From Cyanoderma ruficeps (Eukaryota > Chordata > Aves > Passeriformes > Timaliidae), in assembly GCA_008694505.1 (NCBI GenBank), contig VZDJ01000047.1:4429717-4493716 (forward strand): a stretch of 64,000 bases of DNA, read 5' to 3'. Positions 51,165 through 63,361 of this stretch are shown here, piece after piece; the stretch's first letter is position 1, and each line of letters begins with the position of its first letter. The notes beneath the pieces were generated by a model. That model did no database searches and was not told the DNA's origin. It saw nothing but the letters and a program-made list of their open reading frames with translations. Position numbers and translations under genes: made by a program.

Positions 51165-51433
51165 AAGGTGGTGCCAAGAAACAGCACAAGAGGCAACAGG
51201 AGGAAAATGATGCCCAGGAAATTCCACCTAAATACAAGGATTTGTTTACTGTACAGTGAACTAGCACTGGAACAGACTGCCCAGAGAGGGTGTGGAGTCT
51301 CCTTCACTGGAGATATTCAAGATATCACAGTCTGGACACAATCCTGTGCTCTGGGATGACCCTGCTGGAGCAGGGAGGTGACACCAGGTGACACACCGTG
51401 GTCCCTTCCCACCCGACCAGCCTGTGATCCCTC
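51165..51433 (+). mobile_element. CR1 LINE 3'-region fragment, sense
   Basis: Matches CR1 from the GGCAACAGG..GATGCCCAGGAA.TTCCACCT segment, through AGCACTGGAACAGACTGCCC, GTGGAGTCTCCTTC and GGAGATATTCAAGA, to GACCCTGCTGGAGCAG, GTCCCTTCCCACCCGACCAG and CCTGTGATCC. It is 5'-truncated and has lost the terminal short tandem repeat typical of CR1. It lies in the plus orientation. Several minus-strand frames over this stretch are antisense artefacts. Boundaries are uncertain by 10-20 bases on the left. Confidence 0.92.
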
Positions 51434-52002
51434 AGCATTTATAAATAGCCTGTACAGGAGAAGATGGACATCCCAAATATCTGCTTCCTCTTGCAAGAAT
51501 CCAGACAGCTGATGTCTCTCCCCTGGAGCCTGGCAAGGGACAAGAGAAGATTTCCAATTGCATTTTGGCAGCTTGGCTCTTTGGTAACTCGAATGTGACT
51601 TTCCCTGGCCCCCAGCCAGAGCTCATTGGAGTCAGTGGGAATCTTTCCATTTGCTTCAGTGGCCTTTGGATCAGCTCCATATCTGGAGCTCTCAGATTTG
51701 TTCTTATGTTTCAGACAGATCTGGCATTTATTTTCAAGGGCACAGTGTGTGAACAATAGCCAGTTTGCTGACTGCAATTTCACATAAATTACCGTGATAG
51801 TAATTACAAAAATCTTTCCCTTCTTGGTGTATTGCTTATACTCGTATTAATCAAAGAGTAAACTAATTTGGGTTACCCATGTAAGAAATTACTCGCCAAA
51901 GAAAAATTAGCTGAATTCTTCATGCATTCTTTTAACAGAACATTTAATTGGGAATGGTTTGGTATTTTAGACATGAAGATGTGACCTGAAAAGCAGTGGT
52001 TT

Positions 52003-52049
52003 TATAGAACTATAACATGCATTTACTATAGAACTATAATATGCAGAGA
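52003..52049. repeat. 24-bp tandem duplication
   Basis: TATAGAACTATAACATGCA at 52003 recurs as TATAGAACTATAATATGCA at 52027, a period of 24 bases with one substitution across the compared stretch. Local slippage product. Confidence 0.8.
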
Positions 52050-53309
52050 TTAAATGGCTGTAAAGAACACATAATATTTACTGTAATAATTTACTGCAAC
52101 TGACTGTAATACTTCAGGAATGATCTGTATTCCCAGCCTAGACTGCAATTGGAATTATTTTCTAGAACAGTGTTAATGTTCTCAAAATATGCTGTCACTG
52201 TTTTATCATTTCACCCATAAAATTCACCCATTAATTTGTTTAGTGCTATTAAATGTGTAAACATTTTAAATAAGTGACTTGGTAACAACTGACAGCATTG
52301 GATGGAAGCATTGGATGATTTTGCCCTGTCAGACATTCCAATGATCGAGAAATTAATATAACCAAAATAAATTATAAGTAAAACCAAAAACATGTTTAGT
52401 GAAAGGATCTCTCTGTGCAAGGGGAGAGTAGAGCCAAGAGGAGCGAGGTGGGAGCCTCAGGTGGGCTCTGCCAGGGATTCTGGAGTCAGAATCCTCACCA
52501 GGGAAGGTGCAGATGGCAGATTAGCTCACTTGGACCATGAGCAGCCCTCCAGCTGAGCAGGCTCGTTCTGGTTCATTTGGAAAAGGAAGGACTCCTAAAA
52601 ACAAGCTGTGAGGAGCTGAAAAGCTTTAGCTGGAGAAGGGTGATGGGGCACAGAGGAGAGCTACCCAAAGGAAAGAAAAATTACTAAAAAAGGAGGGGGG
52701 GAAAAAACAGACAAAAGAAAAAACCCCACAACTCTAAACAAACCCAGAATGGTCAAGCCTTTCCCACTTTAAATACTTGTTCCAGCCCGTGGGGGCATTT
52801 ATTTGAACTCAGATCAGCTCATTAGCCCTTTTTCAGACCGTGTCCTACTTTATCACGGATGCCAAAATACATCCCAGATTTAAGGGCATAATAAAATACA
52901 GCTGTTGTGCCAAGAAAGAAAAAGGCTGAAGGTTAGTGAAGAGGTGAGAGTCCTTGTCCACAGTGACTCGGTGGCAGAGCTGACATAGGAATTCCTGTTT
53001 TTCTAAGTCCAACTCCAGACTGAATACAGCAGCAACACAATTATTGCAGTGGCTCAGGTTACAATTTGGCTTGGACAAAGCTGAGAATAATAAGAATGTA
53101 TTACATTATAAGACACAGCAGACAGAACAGTTACATTTATTTACCAGCTGTTCAATTATTTAAACAAAGCATAAGAAGTGGGTCACAAAAAGCCTGATAG
53201 TTGCCAAATTGCAGTTCCTCTCCCTATTTATAAGTGGGAGCAATGTTGGCAAACTTCCATGTTAGAGCAAAGCATCCCTACTTTAGGAAAAACTCTATGG
53301 TAAAAAAAA

Positions 53310-53320
53310 ATATATATATA
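53310..53320. repeat. Short (TA)n run
   Basis: A-run followed by five TA dinucleotides. Minor. Confidence 0.7.
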
Positions 53321-56300
53321 TTCCAGAGGATAGAAAAAAAATCTACTAGACACCTCTGCCACTCTATAATTCACTTTTAGCCTCACTGCCACTTCTCACA
53401 ATATCACTATTAAATCGTTATCAAGTTAACGAACTTTTGGAGTACGTTTCTTAAATAGTTGTGGGCAGTCATCCACAAGAAATATGTCACTGTCTACATG
53501 CTGATATACCCAACCATTGTGAAGCATCGAGTTTCATGACTCCAACATAATCTGCTACATCTGAGAATATTTTCCATTTTGAAGGTAAATATGATGGCAT
53601 TAATTTGAATTCAAGCCAAATTCAAGCTAAAATACTGGGGAGTGCGTTGTGTAGAACAAAAGAGCATTTAGAAAACAGGTTTTGGACCCTTTCCAAATGA
53701 AACAAATAACCTTTAGCACTATGAACATAAACTTTCTAAGCAATAACTTTGCCTGTGGTTTGGATAAACCATTGAAATAACAACATTAAAATGGCACTGG
53801 CACATTCAGAAGCCACCATTCTCCATGCTGCTCACATTTCAGACTTTGCCTCAATGAAAATCTCCTGTGCTTTTTGATAGATCCACCCAGTTCTCTGCCT
53901 GCTATTGACACGCTTCTGAAAGTCAGTTTGATGAAGTCAAACACCGAGGAAAGAACTTAGAAACATACACAGAGAAAGAATAACCCAAGCAGCACAACCT
54001 GCCCACCATAAAACACCTCACAGCACATGAACAGGAAGGAAAAGTCAATTTTCTTTCACTGAAAGTTCCGCAGTTCCATCTTTTACATTGATTTGTACCA
54101 AGTTGCACGTCTGGGATAGGAAATTGATTTCTGCCTTTCAGAAATTCAGCTGTTTCTCAAAATTTCATTAATTCAATCTGAGCAAAACAGAATTTTTTCA
54201 ATAGAATTTAAAACTTTGGGAGGAAAATCACAAGGTATGTAATATTGTAATAAGAGTTCTTCTTTAGCTAGATCTTGCTATTCCCAGTTCTTTCTGATAA
54301 AATTCTAGCAGCATAAAACCCAAAGTTTGACACTGTTTAATCACCAGCTCTCAAGGATCTAAAGAATGTCATCCATGATATTATGGAAATGTCTCCCTGG
54401 GTGTTTTCCTAAAGTTCACACTTCTGATGACTTTACACATTATCATATCCCTATGGTAAAACAGAGACTGACTAAAACCTATGATTTCTTCATTAAATAA
54501 TGATTTCCAACCTTTATTTAAAATGAAAGGTCTTATCTCATCAAGCCATGTTGCACACCCACCAGGCTCCTGCTCCTGAGCCACGAGACGTTGGAGAACA
54601 ACAAAGTCAAGAACTGTGACTGATCTTCATTGAGGAGTGCCCAGAACTGGCAGCATTTCAGGACTCAGACCACACTTCAATTTACACTTTTGGCAACTAT
54701 TTCCAGAACATTCTTCAAATTATTGCTGCTGTCTTTGAGCCAAGGTGCCTCTTAGCACAGAGTCAGTGAACCTGGACACCGGATTCTTTCCTCCCTGAAC
54801 AAAAACAAATCACAAACCACTTTCAGCGCGCCGCTAATGGTCACTGAAAAAACAGTTTCTTCAGGGTAATGTTTTCACAAACTTCATTGACTGCACTAAA
54901 GGTGTCACTGCCTTGCATAATCCTTTTTGATGAACAGCACAGGGAACCACTGCTGTCAGCTAGCAGCCACTTTAATGCTCAGTGTGGAGCACTGCAACCT
55001 TACAGGAACTTGCAGCCAGTTATTTGCTGACGTCTTCAGAAATACGTGGGATACTGTCCTTGATATTAAATCATCTAAGCCCTTTTTTTTTTTCCCCTAT
55101 GGTGCACAATTTCCTGGCTGTCAGGGATGTCTGAAAAAAAAAGTTGCTAAAAGTATTCAGCAATAACCTTGTTGATAAACTCACCACTCAAAGGAGAGTT
55201 GCACAGTTTTATAGTGCAGCGTAGAAACTGGAATTTTCTTCTGTCTCTTGGCTTCAGTCTACGGACAACTTGTAGCCCAATAAAACAACAAACTGCACAA
55301 GTGTCTTTAGGAGGCTTCCTTTTGACTATCGAGCATAAACTAAATCTAATTTTCCAAATGGAAAAACTCCAACAGCACTGAAAATTCTTTAAATGATAAG
55401 TTCATGGTCACACATGTTGTTATGGAGTATAAAATACCAACCCCAGTCCATTCTTCAGCTATCCGTAAACATTTCCTCCATGAGGGGCTAATAATCCCCC
55501 AGTCTGCTGGCAGAGCCAAGGATGGTGCCTCAAGATATTCTTCCAAACATATAATTATAAACAGAGCAACCAAATAATTTAAAGTGTTTAAAGTAACCTG
55601 GATCATTTTCATAGAATCAGATCCAGGTCTCAGTTATAAATCCATTTCTGCCTTCAGAGCTGAAGGTGGGAGGCACAAGAGCAAGCACTCATCAGCACTG
55701 CTCACCATGATCTATCCAAGGCAGTATTTGTGAAAATCTCAGGCAACAGGGATGTAATTTTACTTGCAAGTGCAAATGTTGCTGGACTGGAGCCTCAGCT
55801 GTCCACATAACAAGTAAATAACAAAGTGAACAGCGTGGGGCAAACATCAGAAGTTTGTGGACAGCTCCAGTCCCTGTGAAGGCAAGGCAGTCAGCACTGA
55901 GAATCAATTTCACTTCCTTGTGTTCAGGTGTTAGGAGGAATTTGAAACCTGCGTTTTTGAGAATTCAAATGCACGTATCTAAACCACTAAGAAAAAAACT
56001 GAGGGGAAAAAAATATGACACCGCTGATCACAATGGTACATGAAATACTTCCAAATTAATGGAAACCCCATGAAAATCTGAAGTCTTCTCCATATAAGAA
56101 ACAATTTCTAGCAAGTTATACATGATATCACAATAAAACCAACCAACAGTCTGGAGAAGGCATGAAAACTAAACACAAAACCTCTTTAAAGTACATTATT
56201 AGGTAACCTGCCTGCAGCTATGCAGAAGGATCTGATGATCCCAATATAAGACAAAAGTTCATGGAAGACACAGCCACGTTCACCATGGAGATCTGGGAGT

Positions 56301-59300
56301 TACTCATACTGAGAAGGATCTCTCAACACAACACACTGAAGGATTTACCTCAAATAGAAATATTCATGCGAAGAGTTTTCAGAACAAGTGAACAGTAACA
56401 AATTGCCACAAGCAGATGGTATTTACCCAGCAATCCAAACTAACTTAACAGGAAATAAATATCCTGCAACTACAGGGTGTAGTTACCACTTAAATCTGCC
56501 TCAGTAGAAGAGGGCCTGAGGATGGTTAATGTGATGCAGCATTAAAAAAAAACACCACAGAGGGACAGGCAACCATAAAAAAAAAAAAAAATCTTCCAAT
56601 CCAATACAGTTAAGCTTGGAAAGGTTCTGCTGCACAATGCTGACTTGACTTCAAGAACCAACAGAGAAAATTCAAAGAAAAATCCACAGTTTCTAACCAC
56701 ACGGCTTCTGGGTCAGTCAGACCTGAGGCAAACACAGCAGCTGGAAAAGCAGAGTAGGAGAGCATCAGTACAGCCTTATCCTTGTGCTTTTCCTGGGTGT
56801 CACAGCACTGGCAGTGCCCAGGGTAATCCTGGGTTATTTGAACACTCTGCAGGATCTGTGAAATTCAGCCTTATTTATTTACAGAAGTTTTTTCTCTAAA
56901 CAGAGACCAATATGGCATTGAAAAATCCGTACTGGATAATCTTTTTAAACAAAGCATTTTTTCCCCAAATGTCCTAATGAGGCCTCCAAGCCATTTCACA
57001 CACGCACAGAAAAGCTCTAGATACCTCCAGAGGACTCTGAACTTATGGAAATTTGTGCCGTGTGTCACAGCCAAAGAATTTAACACTGTGAGCTCAAGAT
57101 CATTGTGTCTTCACCTGCCTCCCGACCCTCTTTCTGGACCTGGAAAAAGGCAGATTAAGGTGCTTTTCCATCAGACTCCATCCCCAGGGTCTCAGCTCAT
57201 GCTGTTGTGTGGTGATTTAACCCAAAACCTGTGACCAGGGGCCAAAAGAGCCCAGGGCTCTGCAGGGAGGGCAGCAGCCCCTGAGTGGGGCAGAGACAGA
57301 AAGGAAATTATTTTAAACCTCATGGAGGGATTCACCAGAAGCTGCCTGGCAGATGATTTCACTGTTATTTTTGACTGGCAACTTTGACATGTTTCTCTAT
57401 ACTCCAATTTTCTTTTCATCAAAGTTTCCAACAAGTAAATATATTTTCCTGTTGAATCAGTTTCGTTCTTTAACAAAGCATATTGATGACATACATTTGC
57501 ATCATAGGGAGCTCTTTCAAATTTCTTTGTAACAATGGGAATTAAAAAACAGAAATGCTACCCAGAGATTTCCATTTTGAATTCTTTAGTAGGCTTGCAA
57601 CAGTCACTCAGCAAACCTGTTCCCTTAGATTCTTATATTTTTTTCATAATTATATACCGCAGGAAAACAAAAAAAAACCCAAAAAACTGTTCCTGCCCTG
57701 CTTTCCTTTCAACTGGGGGAAAAGGGGTAAGATTTTCTACAAACATTTTCACAGTCTGAATAAAACTGGGGACCTACTGAACCAGAGTTACAGGGGATAA
57801 AAAGTAATGAGGATCCAAATTGTCCTCCTTTGACTCACTTGGAACGTGAAAAAACAAACAACACGCACGTTTGAGCTGAAAAACTCGGGATTTCTTCAAA
57901 CTTCAGCTGCACAGTTTCTGTTGATTTTACCAAAACTGTGTTAACTCTCTTGGCAGCACAGCAAGTTTTGTATCTGCAATTCTAATGGATCAGAGCTGAT
58001 GGGGATTGTTTGGTGCTGCATATGGAATGAAGGGGTGTTTGCTGTATTTGCATGCACCCATATGCCATTATTTATCATTACAGTTGGAAATTCTGCCTGA
58101 AGTACGAATTGCTAAGGATTTCTGCAATAAGAACGAAAATGTTGAGTTCCAAGATGAGCCTGTATGGTTTCAAAGGTTGTGCAGAGCAGGGAGCAAACTC
58201 TGTGTTTTTCTACGTGTCCTTGACTGCTGCCACAGATCCTGCATTGCATTTATCAAACCTTTATGTAACCTGAGGTATCGCTTTGAGGAACAGCAAATAA
58301 CTTTTGAATAATTCCATTCTCTGGCCTAAAACAAAACCAGTGGGTTTTTTTACTATGTCCCCACTACTGTTGGAAAAACATAGAAAAAAAACAGAGCAAG
58401 GATGGAGAGTCTTGTACTGGTATAACACCATCCTTATATTTCATTGGTTTTATTAACCTGGGCTTTATTAATTTTCAGAAATACCTGGAAGGAAAGAAAA
58501 GTAAAAATATCACAGCCACACAAGGCTTCCAAGTAAACACGACACAAAGATGCCACTGCATTGTTAAAATGACCCATTTCTGTTTTCTTTAAATTAAATT
58601 ACCTTCATATTCCGGTGTGTAATCTGTATATAACCCCAGGGAAGCTCCCTAGGTGGCAGGTATAGGTGTTATTAATCTATTGTTAAGGGTGAGTTAAAGC
58701 CAAGTTAATTACAAGTAGATTCTTGAGAAGTAGTTGAGCCTTTGTTTTAGCTCATAACCTCTGGGAAAACAAACAGTCATAGCCCACAGGATGATAAAAA
58801 TGAGTAAAGTGAACAGCTTAAGGAGGAAAAGACATATGTACAGCTGAAAAACTCGAGAACACCTTCAATTAAATCAATAAATCTCCCAACAGCATAGGAG
58901 AGAACAAAAGTGCTTTAGTGGTCAGGAGTTAATCTAGAAAATCTACCACCTAATCAATGCGAAGCTGCAGTCTGAGAAGCAAATGCTGGTTCAAGCTGCT
59001 AAAAAAAAATCATGATGTGTGCTTTGCCATTTCCCAAACCTTCAAAAAGAGCACATTCTCACCAGAAGGTGCTGGGGAATGGGCAAGAATTAAAGCCCTC
59101 ATTTTCATACCAAAGCTTCTAAGAAAACAAGGCAGCTGATACTGCAGAGGGGAAAACGGACTCATGGTTTGATGGGGAAAGCTGAGTATTTCAGAATTTC
59201 AGAGAACCACAGAGATTTGGTGGTGTCTGTGAAGGGAGGAATGGCACGTGGATAGATTTCAGCAGCAGACAACTCCCATTTTTCACATGCAAGCAGCAAA

Positions 59301-59426
59301 AGGAGTCTGCTTACATAGATAAATGCCAGCAGATGCCAAACTAGGCTGTCACTGGGCAGCTGCACAACCATATTAATATTAACAGTTTGGACAAAGTGAG
59401 AAGCCTTGTGGGGAGCTTGAAAGCAT

Positions 59427-59570
59427 AAGAACCAGAATAGCTAATGAGTGGGGAAAAATTCCATTAAAAAAAATAAAGGGGAACTAGGCATTAGGACACA
59501 AGAACCAGAATAACTAATGAGTGGGGGGAAATTCCATGAAAAAAATAAAGGAGAACTAGGCATTAGGACA
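59427..59570 (+). repeat. 73-bp tandem duplication, two copies
   Basis: Unit 1 (59427-59499) and unit 2 (59500-59570) both read AAGAACCAGAATARCTAATGA, then GTGGGG, ATTCCAT, an A-run, AATAAAGG, GAACTAGGCATTAGGACA. A handful of substitutions and A-run length changes separate them, so the duplication is fairly young compared with the surrounding decayed repeats. Each unit carries one AATAAAG. Confidence 0.95.
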
Positions 59571-60290
59571 TATAAAGCAGTTCAGTGAGGTCAACAGCTG
59601 CTCTTCCATTACACTGGGCACTTTCCTAAGGCCGCCTGTGTGTTCTGCTCTGCTATGGAAATATTCTAATTTACCTTCTGGGTGTGATTCTGGCCAAAAT
59701 GACACAATTGGTCAGGTACAAACCCAACAATAATCATACTGTTTGCTGTGTGATCATCCTTTCTCTTCTGACAGGAATTCTGGGGTTGGGAATATGCCCA
59801 CCTGGGTTGGCAGATGTGTGGCATACTACAAACTACCTGTTGTTCTGATCATTTTTCTTTCTACCACCAACTTTACGTTCCCACAGGCTCCTTTCTACAA
59901 CATAAATTCCCTGACTGATAGTTTCAGAGGGAGCCAGAAATGTCGAATCAAACTTACTTGTTGTGGGCTTCCACTTCCAGCTGCAGAGCACATCCTGACC
60001 AGGCAGCCTCTCCCTGCAAGGCCTGCAAACACACCTGCTGTGACAAACAACAAAATCAGTGACATTTCTTGAAAATGTTCCGGACCAAACACAGAATTAT
60101 TGCCGTTGAAACAGCTGACTGACTTCACTGGAGACTATTTTAATTTACTCTTATCTCAGATCCGTACAACAAAAGAAACATTTTGGGGATGGGAAAAGGC
60201 AACTTGTATTTTCGCTACAAATTTGTTTTACGTGTCTTTGTTAAAATAATAACAGTCAAAACAACGGTCAAGAGCACTATATTTTCCCCT
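59571..60290. other. Single-copy non-coding DNA
   Basis: No gene recognised. A 109-codon plus-strand frame at 59743-60072 and an overlapping 77-codon minus-strand frame show no motif. Confidence 0.5.
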
Positions 60291-60790
60291 CAGACATGAT
60301 GTGGCACTGTTGCTGTTATTAGGGAAGGCTTCATTTCATCTTAATGAAAGGATTAGATTTATCAATTATGGAATGAATAACACAGGTTATCCTTGATAAG
60401 CGGACGTGTAATTGAAGGCAATGATGAGCAATGTCACAAATATCAAACATAACTTGAGAACATATAAGATATATGCTTTGTAACATTCGCATTTCAAAAA
60501 GCATTGTGAACTATTTCATTTTTATCTGATACCTTTGTTCTTTGTAATTTACAGAAACGCTGGATCTAACAAGAGTCAATTACAGCCATGCATTGTTATC
60601 AAGCAAAAACAAGTCTTAATAAGGTTTGTACCCCATTTAATCACTGTGTCATAGTAATAGAGAAACTATTTATTAATATGAAAATGTTACCTTATTTTAA
60701 TTACAACTAGATACAGCATAACTTTTCCAAGCCAATTATGCCTCATAAGACTAAAAATAAATAATTCAGACAGTTTCACTTCAAAGAAAT
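60291..60790. promoter_or_regulatory. Possible conserved non-coding block (unverified)
   Basis: About 500 bases of AT-rich, repeat-free sequence with no long frame and dense homeodomain-type cores: TAATTGAA, TTAATAAG, TTTATTAATATG, TTTTAATTACAA. It also has a POU/SOX-like ATTGTTATC stretch. It looks like a candidate long-range enhancer by texture only; conservation must be tested. Confidence 0.2.
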
Positions 60791-62569
60791 CCATTACAGC
60801 CTTGTTTGGGAATACTTTGATCCTCTCTGTTTTATACTTAGCAAAATTTAGCTGTGGAGAAACATTCTTTCCCAGCTGCAGTAAATAAATGTGTCCAGCT
60901 GCACCCCCACCAGCCTGTGCTCAACCTCATCCAACATTTTAATTTAAGCTCTGGCAGACTCGGTGTCATGAAGGAAGACTGTGAAGGCAGGAGCCACTCA
61001 CATGCTACTGGAAAACAGAAAGTCACCAGCAGCAAGAAGTGTCTTCAGAAGAACTGAACCCTAAACAACTTCTTTCTCATTATTATTAAAAACAATGCAA
61101 AAAAAAAGGTGGACCAAATAGAGTTGAACGAATCAAAAAAAAAAAAAGTGAAGGGGATGTGCAGTGTTGTTTTCCTCACACCACGAAAGGACATGACAGT
61201 TACAATCATTTCTCATGCTGAATTACAGGAGGCACAGGATTGAAATGAATGCCCAAGTAAAGCAAGGCTGCTGTGTTGACTGCTCAGGAATGTGCGTTTT
61301 GCCAGAACCTCATCAAATTCCACTGGTCTTTGCATCTTAAACAAAGGCTGCCCAAAGAGCACCTCACTGATGCTGAGCACATTGTGGGAAGTGTAATTAG
61401 TTCAGCTGCAGAGAAGGGATTCAGGAGAGGAATCTGCTGCTGAACTTGCAGAGAACTGCAGTGGAAATACAGGAGGTGCTTCACTATCTCCTGTTCCACA
61501 CACATGGATTACCAGACCTTTTTTGGAATATCTCTGTTCAACAGGCCACCCCAAAATGGTTTCTCCTAACCATCTGGTAAATGGGATTATTTTCTCATGT
61601 TATTGCTCCTGCTCCCACTTATTTTTTTATATTTCTTGATTGCACTAAGCCTCCGTTTGAGATTTCAAAGCTATTGCTCTGGCAGCTCTTACAAATGTCA
61701 CATTAATTTTTCCTCTCCAACCCTGTACCATACAAAATAACATTCTTATTAGATTCTGTTTATTTTATTTAAATCTATAAAAAAAGTTTAGAAGAGGCAA
61801 TACTCAAATCTTTATCAACATACATCTCTATTTATGCATAGCAAGTGAACCCTTCCTAAAATTGCATCAAGATGCCAAAGTACCCCATGAAAATGAAGAG
61901 GAAGCAGGAAAAGTCTCATGATAAAACAGCTGCTTCCAGGATTTGCTAGAGAAAGCTGGAGTCATGTTTTGCAGATAATAAACAGAGTCCATGCAGCTAG
62001 AGAGGCAGGGTGTGGATTAATAACACCTCCTGCAACAGTAATAATGTGTCTGGATTACTTGTTTTTCAGCAGAGCAATTTCCTTCGCGCTAATAAATCTA
62101 ACTGCAGAAACACGGCTCGTGTCACCGAAGTGCATTGCAGCAGGGTAGTCTTTATCACTGAGGTGAGAAATACTTCTGCTGTTTATTAATCCACTGTTTT
62201 TAAAACACATCTGTAGAGTGTAAGCAGTGCCATTACACATATTCAGTGAAGCCCAGATGTATTATTCATGATGGCTGTGATAAGCCACTTGTCCTATAAT
62301 GCTTTATCCACTCTGTGGCTGCTCAGCTCCACTTTCAAAGGCAGAGAAACACAGAGACAATAACAGCTCCAGCAAAACTCTCATTTCCTGCACATGGGAT
62401 GCTGAGCAGGATCACTGCAGCATCTGCCCTGAAAAATCTCCACCTGGCACAGCCACGAGTCTTTTTCCTGTGAGGGGCCGTGGCTCCTTTGCATAGAGAA
62501 GGGGCCTTGAGTGCCAAAAAAATCCCACAGAAGTCACACACTGCCTTTTCAAGTTTTTGGGTGGTGGGT
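60791..62569. other. Single-copy non-coding DNA
   Basis: No gene recognised; all frames are under about 77 codons up to 62335. A 14-base A run lies at about 61136-61149. The stretch ends at GTGGGT (62564-62569), the left target duplication of the next element. Confidence 0.5.
62564..62569. repeat. Target-site duplication GTGGGT (left)
   Basis: GTGGGT directly precedes the TGTTG terminus and recurs at 62815-62820 directly after the other terminus. A 6-bp duplication is again the ERVK-type signature. Confidence 0.85.
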
Positions 62570-62814
62570 TGTTGCCCTGAGTTTTCTGTCTTTTGTCTTC
62601 CAAAAGAAAAATTGACTCCAGTATTTATAGATATGTACAGAGGTCAAAGGATTGGCTACACAGGTCGCCACTCCTTCAACCTGGATGGTGGGCATCACCA
62701 TCAATCATTTCTTCTCTCACAGGAGAAGTGTGTAAACATTCTAAGAATAGACATTATTTACATGAGGCTGCGTGTGAAATTCTACAGAAAGACAAAAAGA
62801 CAGAAAACTCAACA
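62570..62814 (-). mobile_element. Rearranged ERVK-type LTR with inverted U3 termini (foldback element)
   Basis: From 62611 to 62814 the sequence is the minus-strand U3-to-TATA part of the same LTR family as 43367-43670 (TATAAATA on minus at 62622-62629). At 62570-62601, where the R-U5 end should lie, it instead carries the U3 terminus again on the plus strand: TGTTGCCCTGAG, then TTTTCTGTCTTTTGTCTT. Both ends are therefore U3 ends in opposite orientation, giving terminal inverted repeats of about 30 bp that differ by a 5-base gap and one T. A 10-base A-rich joint (62602-62611) links the parts. Perfect GTGGGT direct repeats flank the 245-bp element, so both termini look like the original integration ends. 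It could be aberrant reverse transcription before integration or a later inversion or conversion. Confidence 0.85.
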
Positions 62815-62820
62815 GTGGGT
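62815..62820. repeat. Target-site duplication GTGGGT (right)
   Basis: Identical to 62564-62569 and immediately adjacent to the terminal ..CTCAACA. Confidence 0.85.
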
Positions 62821-63361
62821 ACCAAACCTGCTACAGGTATTTCATGTATTGGAGAATGATGTTTGTAATTTGTAGTGTTAGGGCTGGTGGAGAAGGCGAA
62901 AACAGAGTGGCTTGTAGGATAATTTGTGCCTGGGAAATTTCCAGCCTCATTTCCCACTCAGAGGTTGCACTTGTCAGGTTGGAGTGCTCTTGTTTCTGGT
63001 CCAGCAATGAACATAAATGAAAAACCTCTGGGTAAGAACATTTGATCTCATAAGAATTAAATGATTACACAGGTCCTGTGGTGCATGTCAGACAATCCAC
63101 TATGCCTACACGTCTATTCCATGGAAATGATTTTTGAGGGCACTGACAAGCAGCACTTAACTCCTGCTGATTTCAAAAATGAGATACTCATTTGAGAGGG
63201 CTTTGACCCAATTCATGCCTGTGAATGGAAATTTTATTAATTCCATTGAAATATGGAACCTCTCCTTTAACAGATCAGGAGAGATCCCAAGTCACATTTT
63301 TGCAATGAGCAGGGACATAAGAACTCTAATTGATTCTGGTCAAACTTCTGTGAAGTCAAAT
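62821..63361. other. Short single-copy interval
   Basis: About 540 bases between two LTR elements. No gene, repeat or clear motif seen. Confidence 0.5.

Larger units (their letters stand above)
51434..59426. other. Single-copy non-coding DNA
   Basis: No gene recognised in about 8 kb; frames reach 101-114 codons (51439-51783 minus, 58006-58311 plus) without domain hits by eye. Local features are a 24-base tandem duplication at 52003-52049, (TA)n at 53310-53320, poly-T at about 55083-55092, a 14-base A run at about 56577-56590 and a GC-richer patch at 52420-52650 that I cannot classify. Confidence 0.5.

Noticed and set aside
50863..51267. 134-codon minus-strand frame with hydrophobic segments
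   Set aside because: Part of it is antisense to the CR1 fragment at 51165-51433; the rest shows no domain.
52505..52560. Stretch ATTAGCTCACTTGGACCATG resembling a tRNA A-box, possibly a tRNA-derived SINE
   Set aside because: No matching B-box (GGTTCGANTCC) at the expected distance and no cloverleaf or SINE tail.
55608..55640. CATAGAATCAGATCCAGG resembling the antisense CR1 tail
   Set aside because: Only the first ten bases fit; the following GGTTGGAA segment is missing.
61345..61375. GGCTGCCCAAAGAGCACCTC resembling the CR1 GGCTGCCCAGAG segment
   Set aside because: The similarity stops after a dozen bases and neither flank continues as CR1.
62480..62875. 131-codon plus-strand frame
   Set aside because: Most of it runs through the foldback LTR (62570-62814), so it is repeat-derived non-coding sequence.
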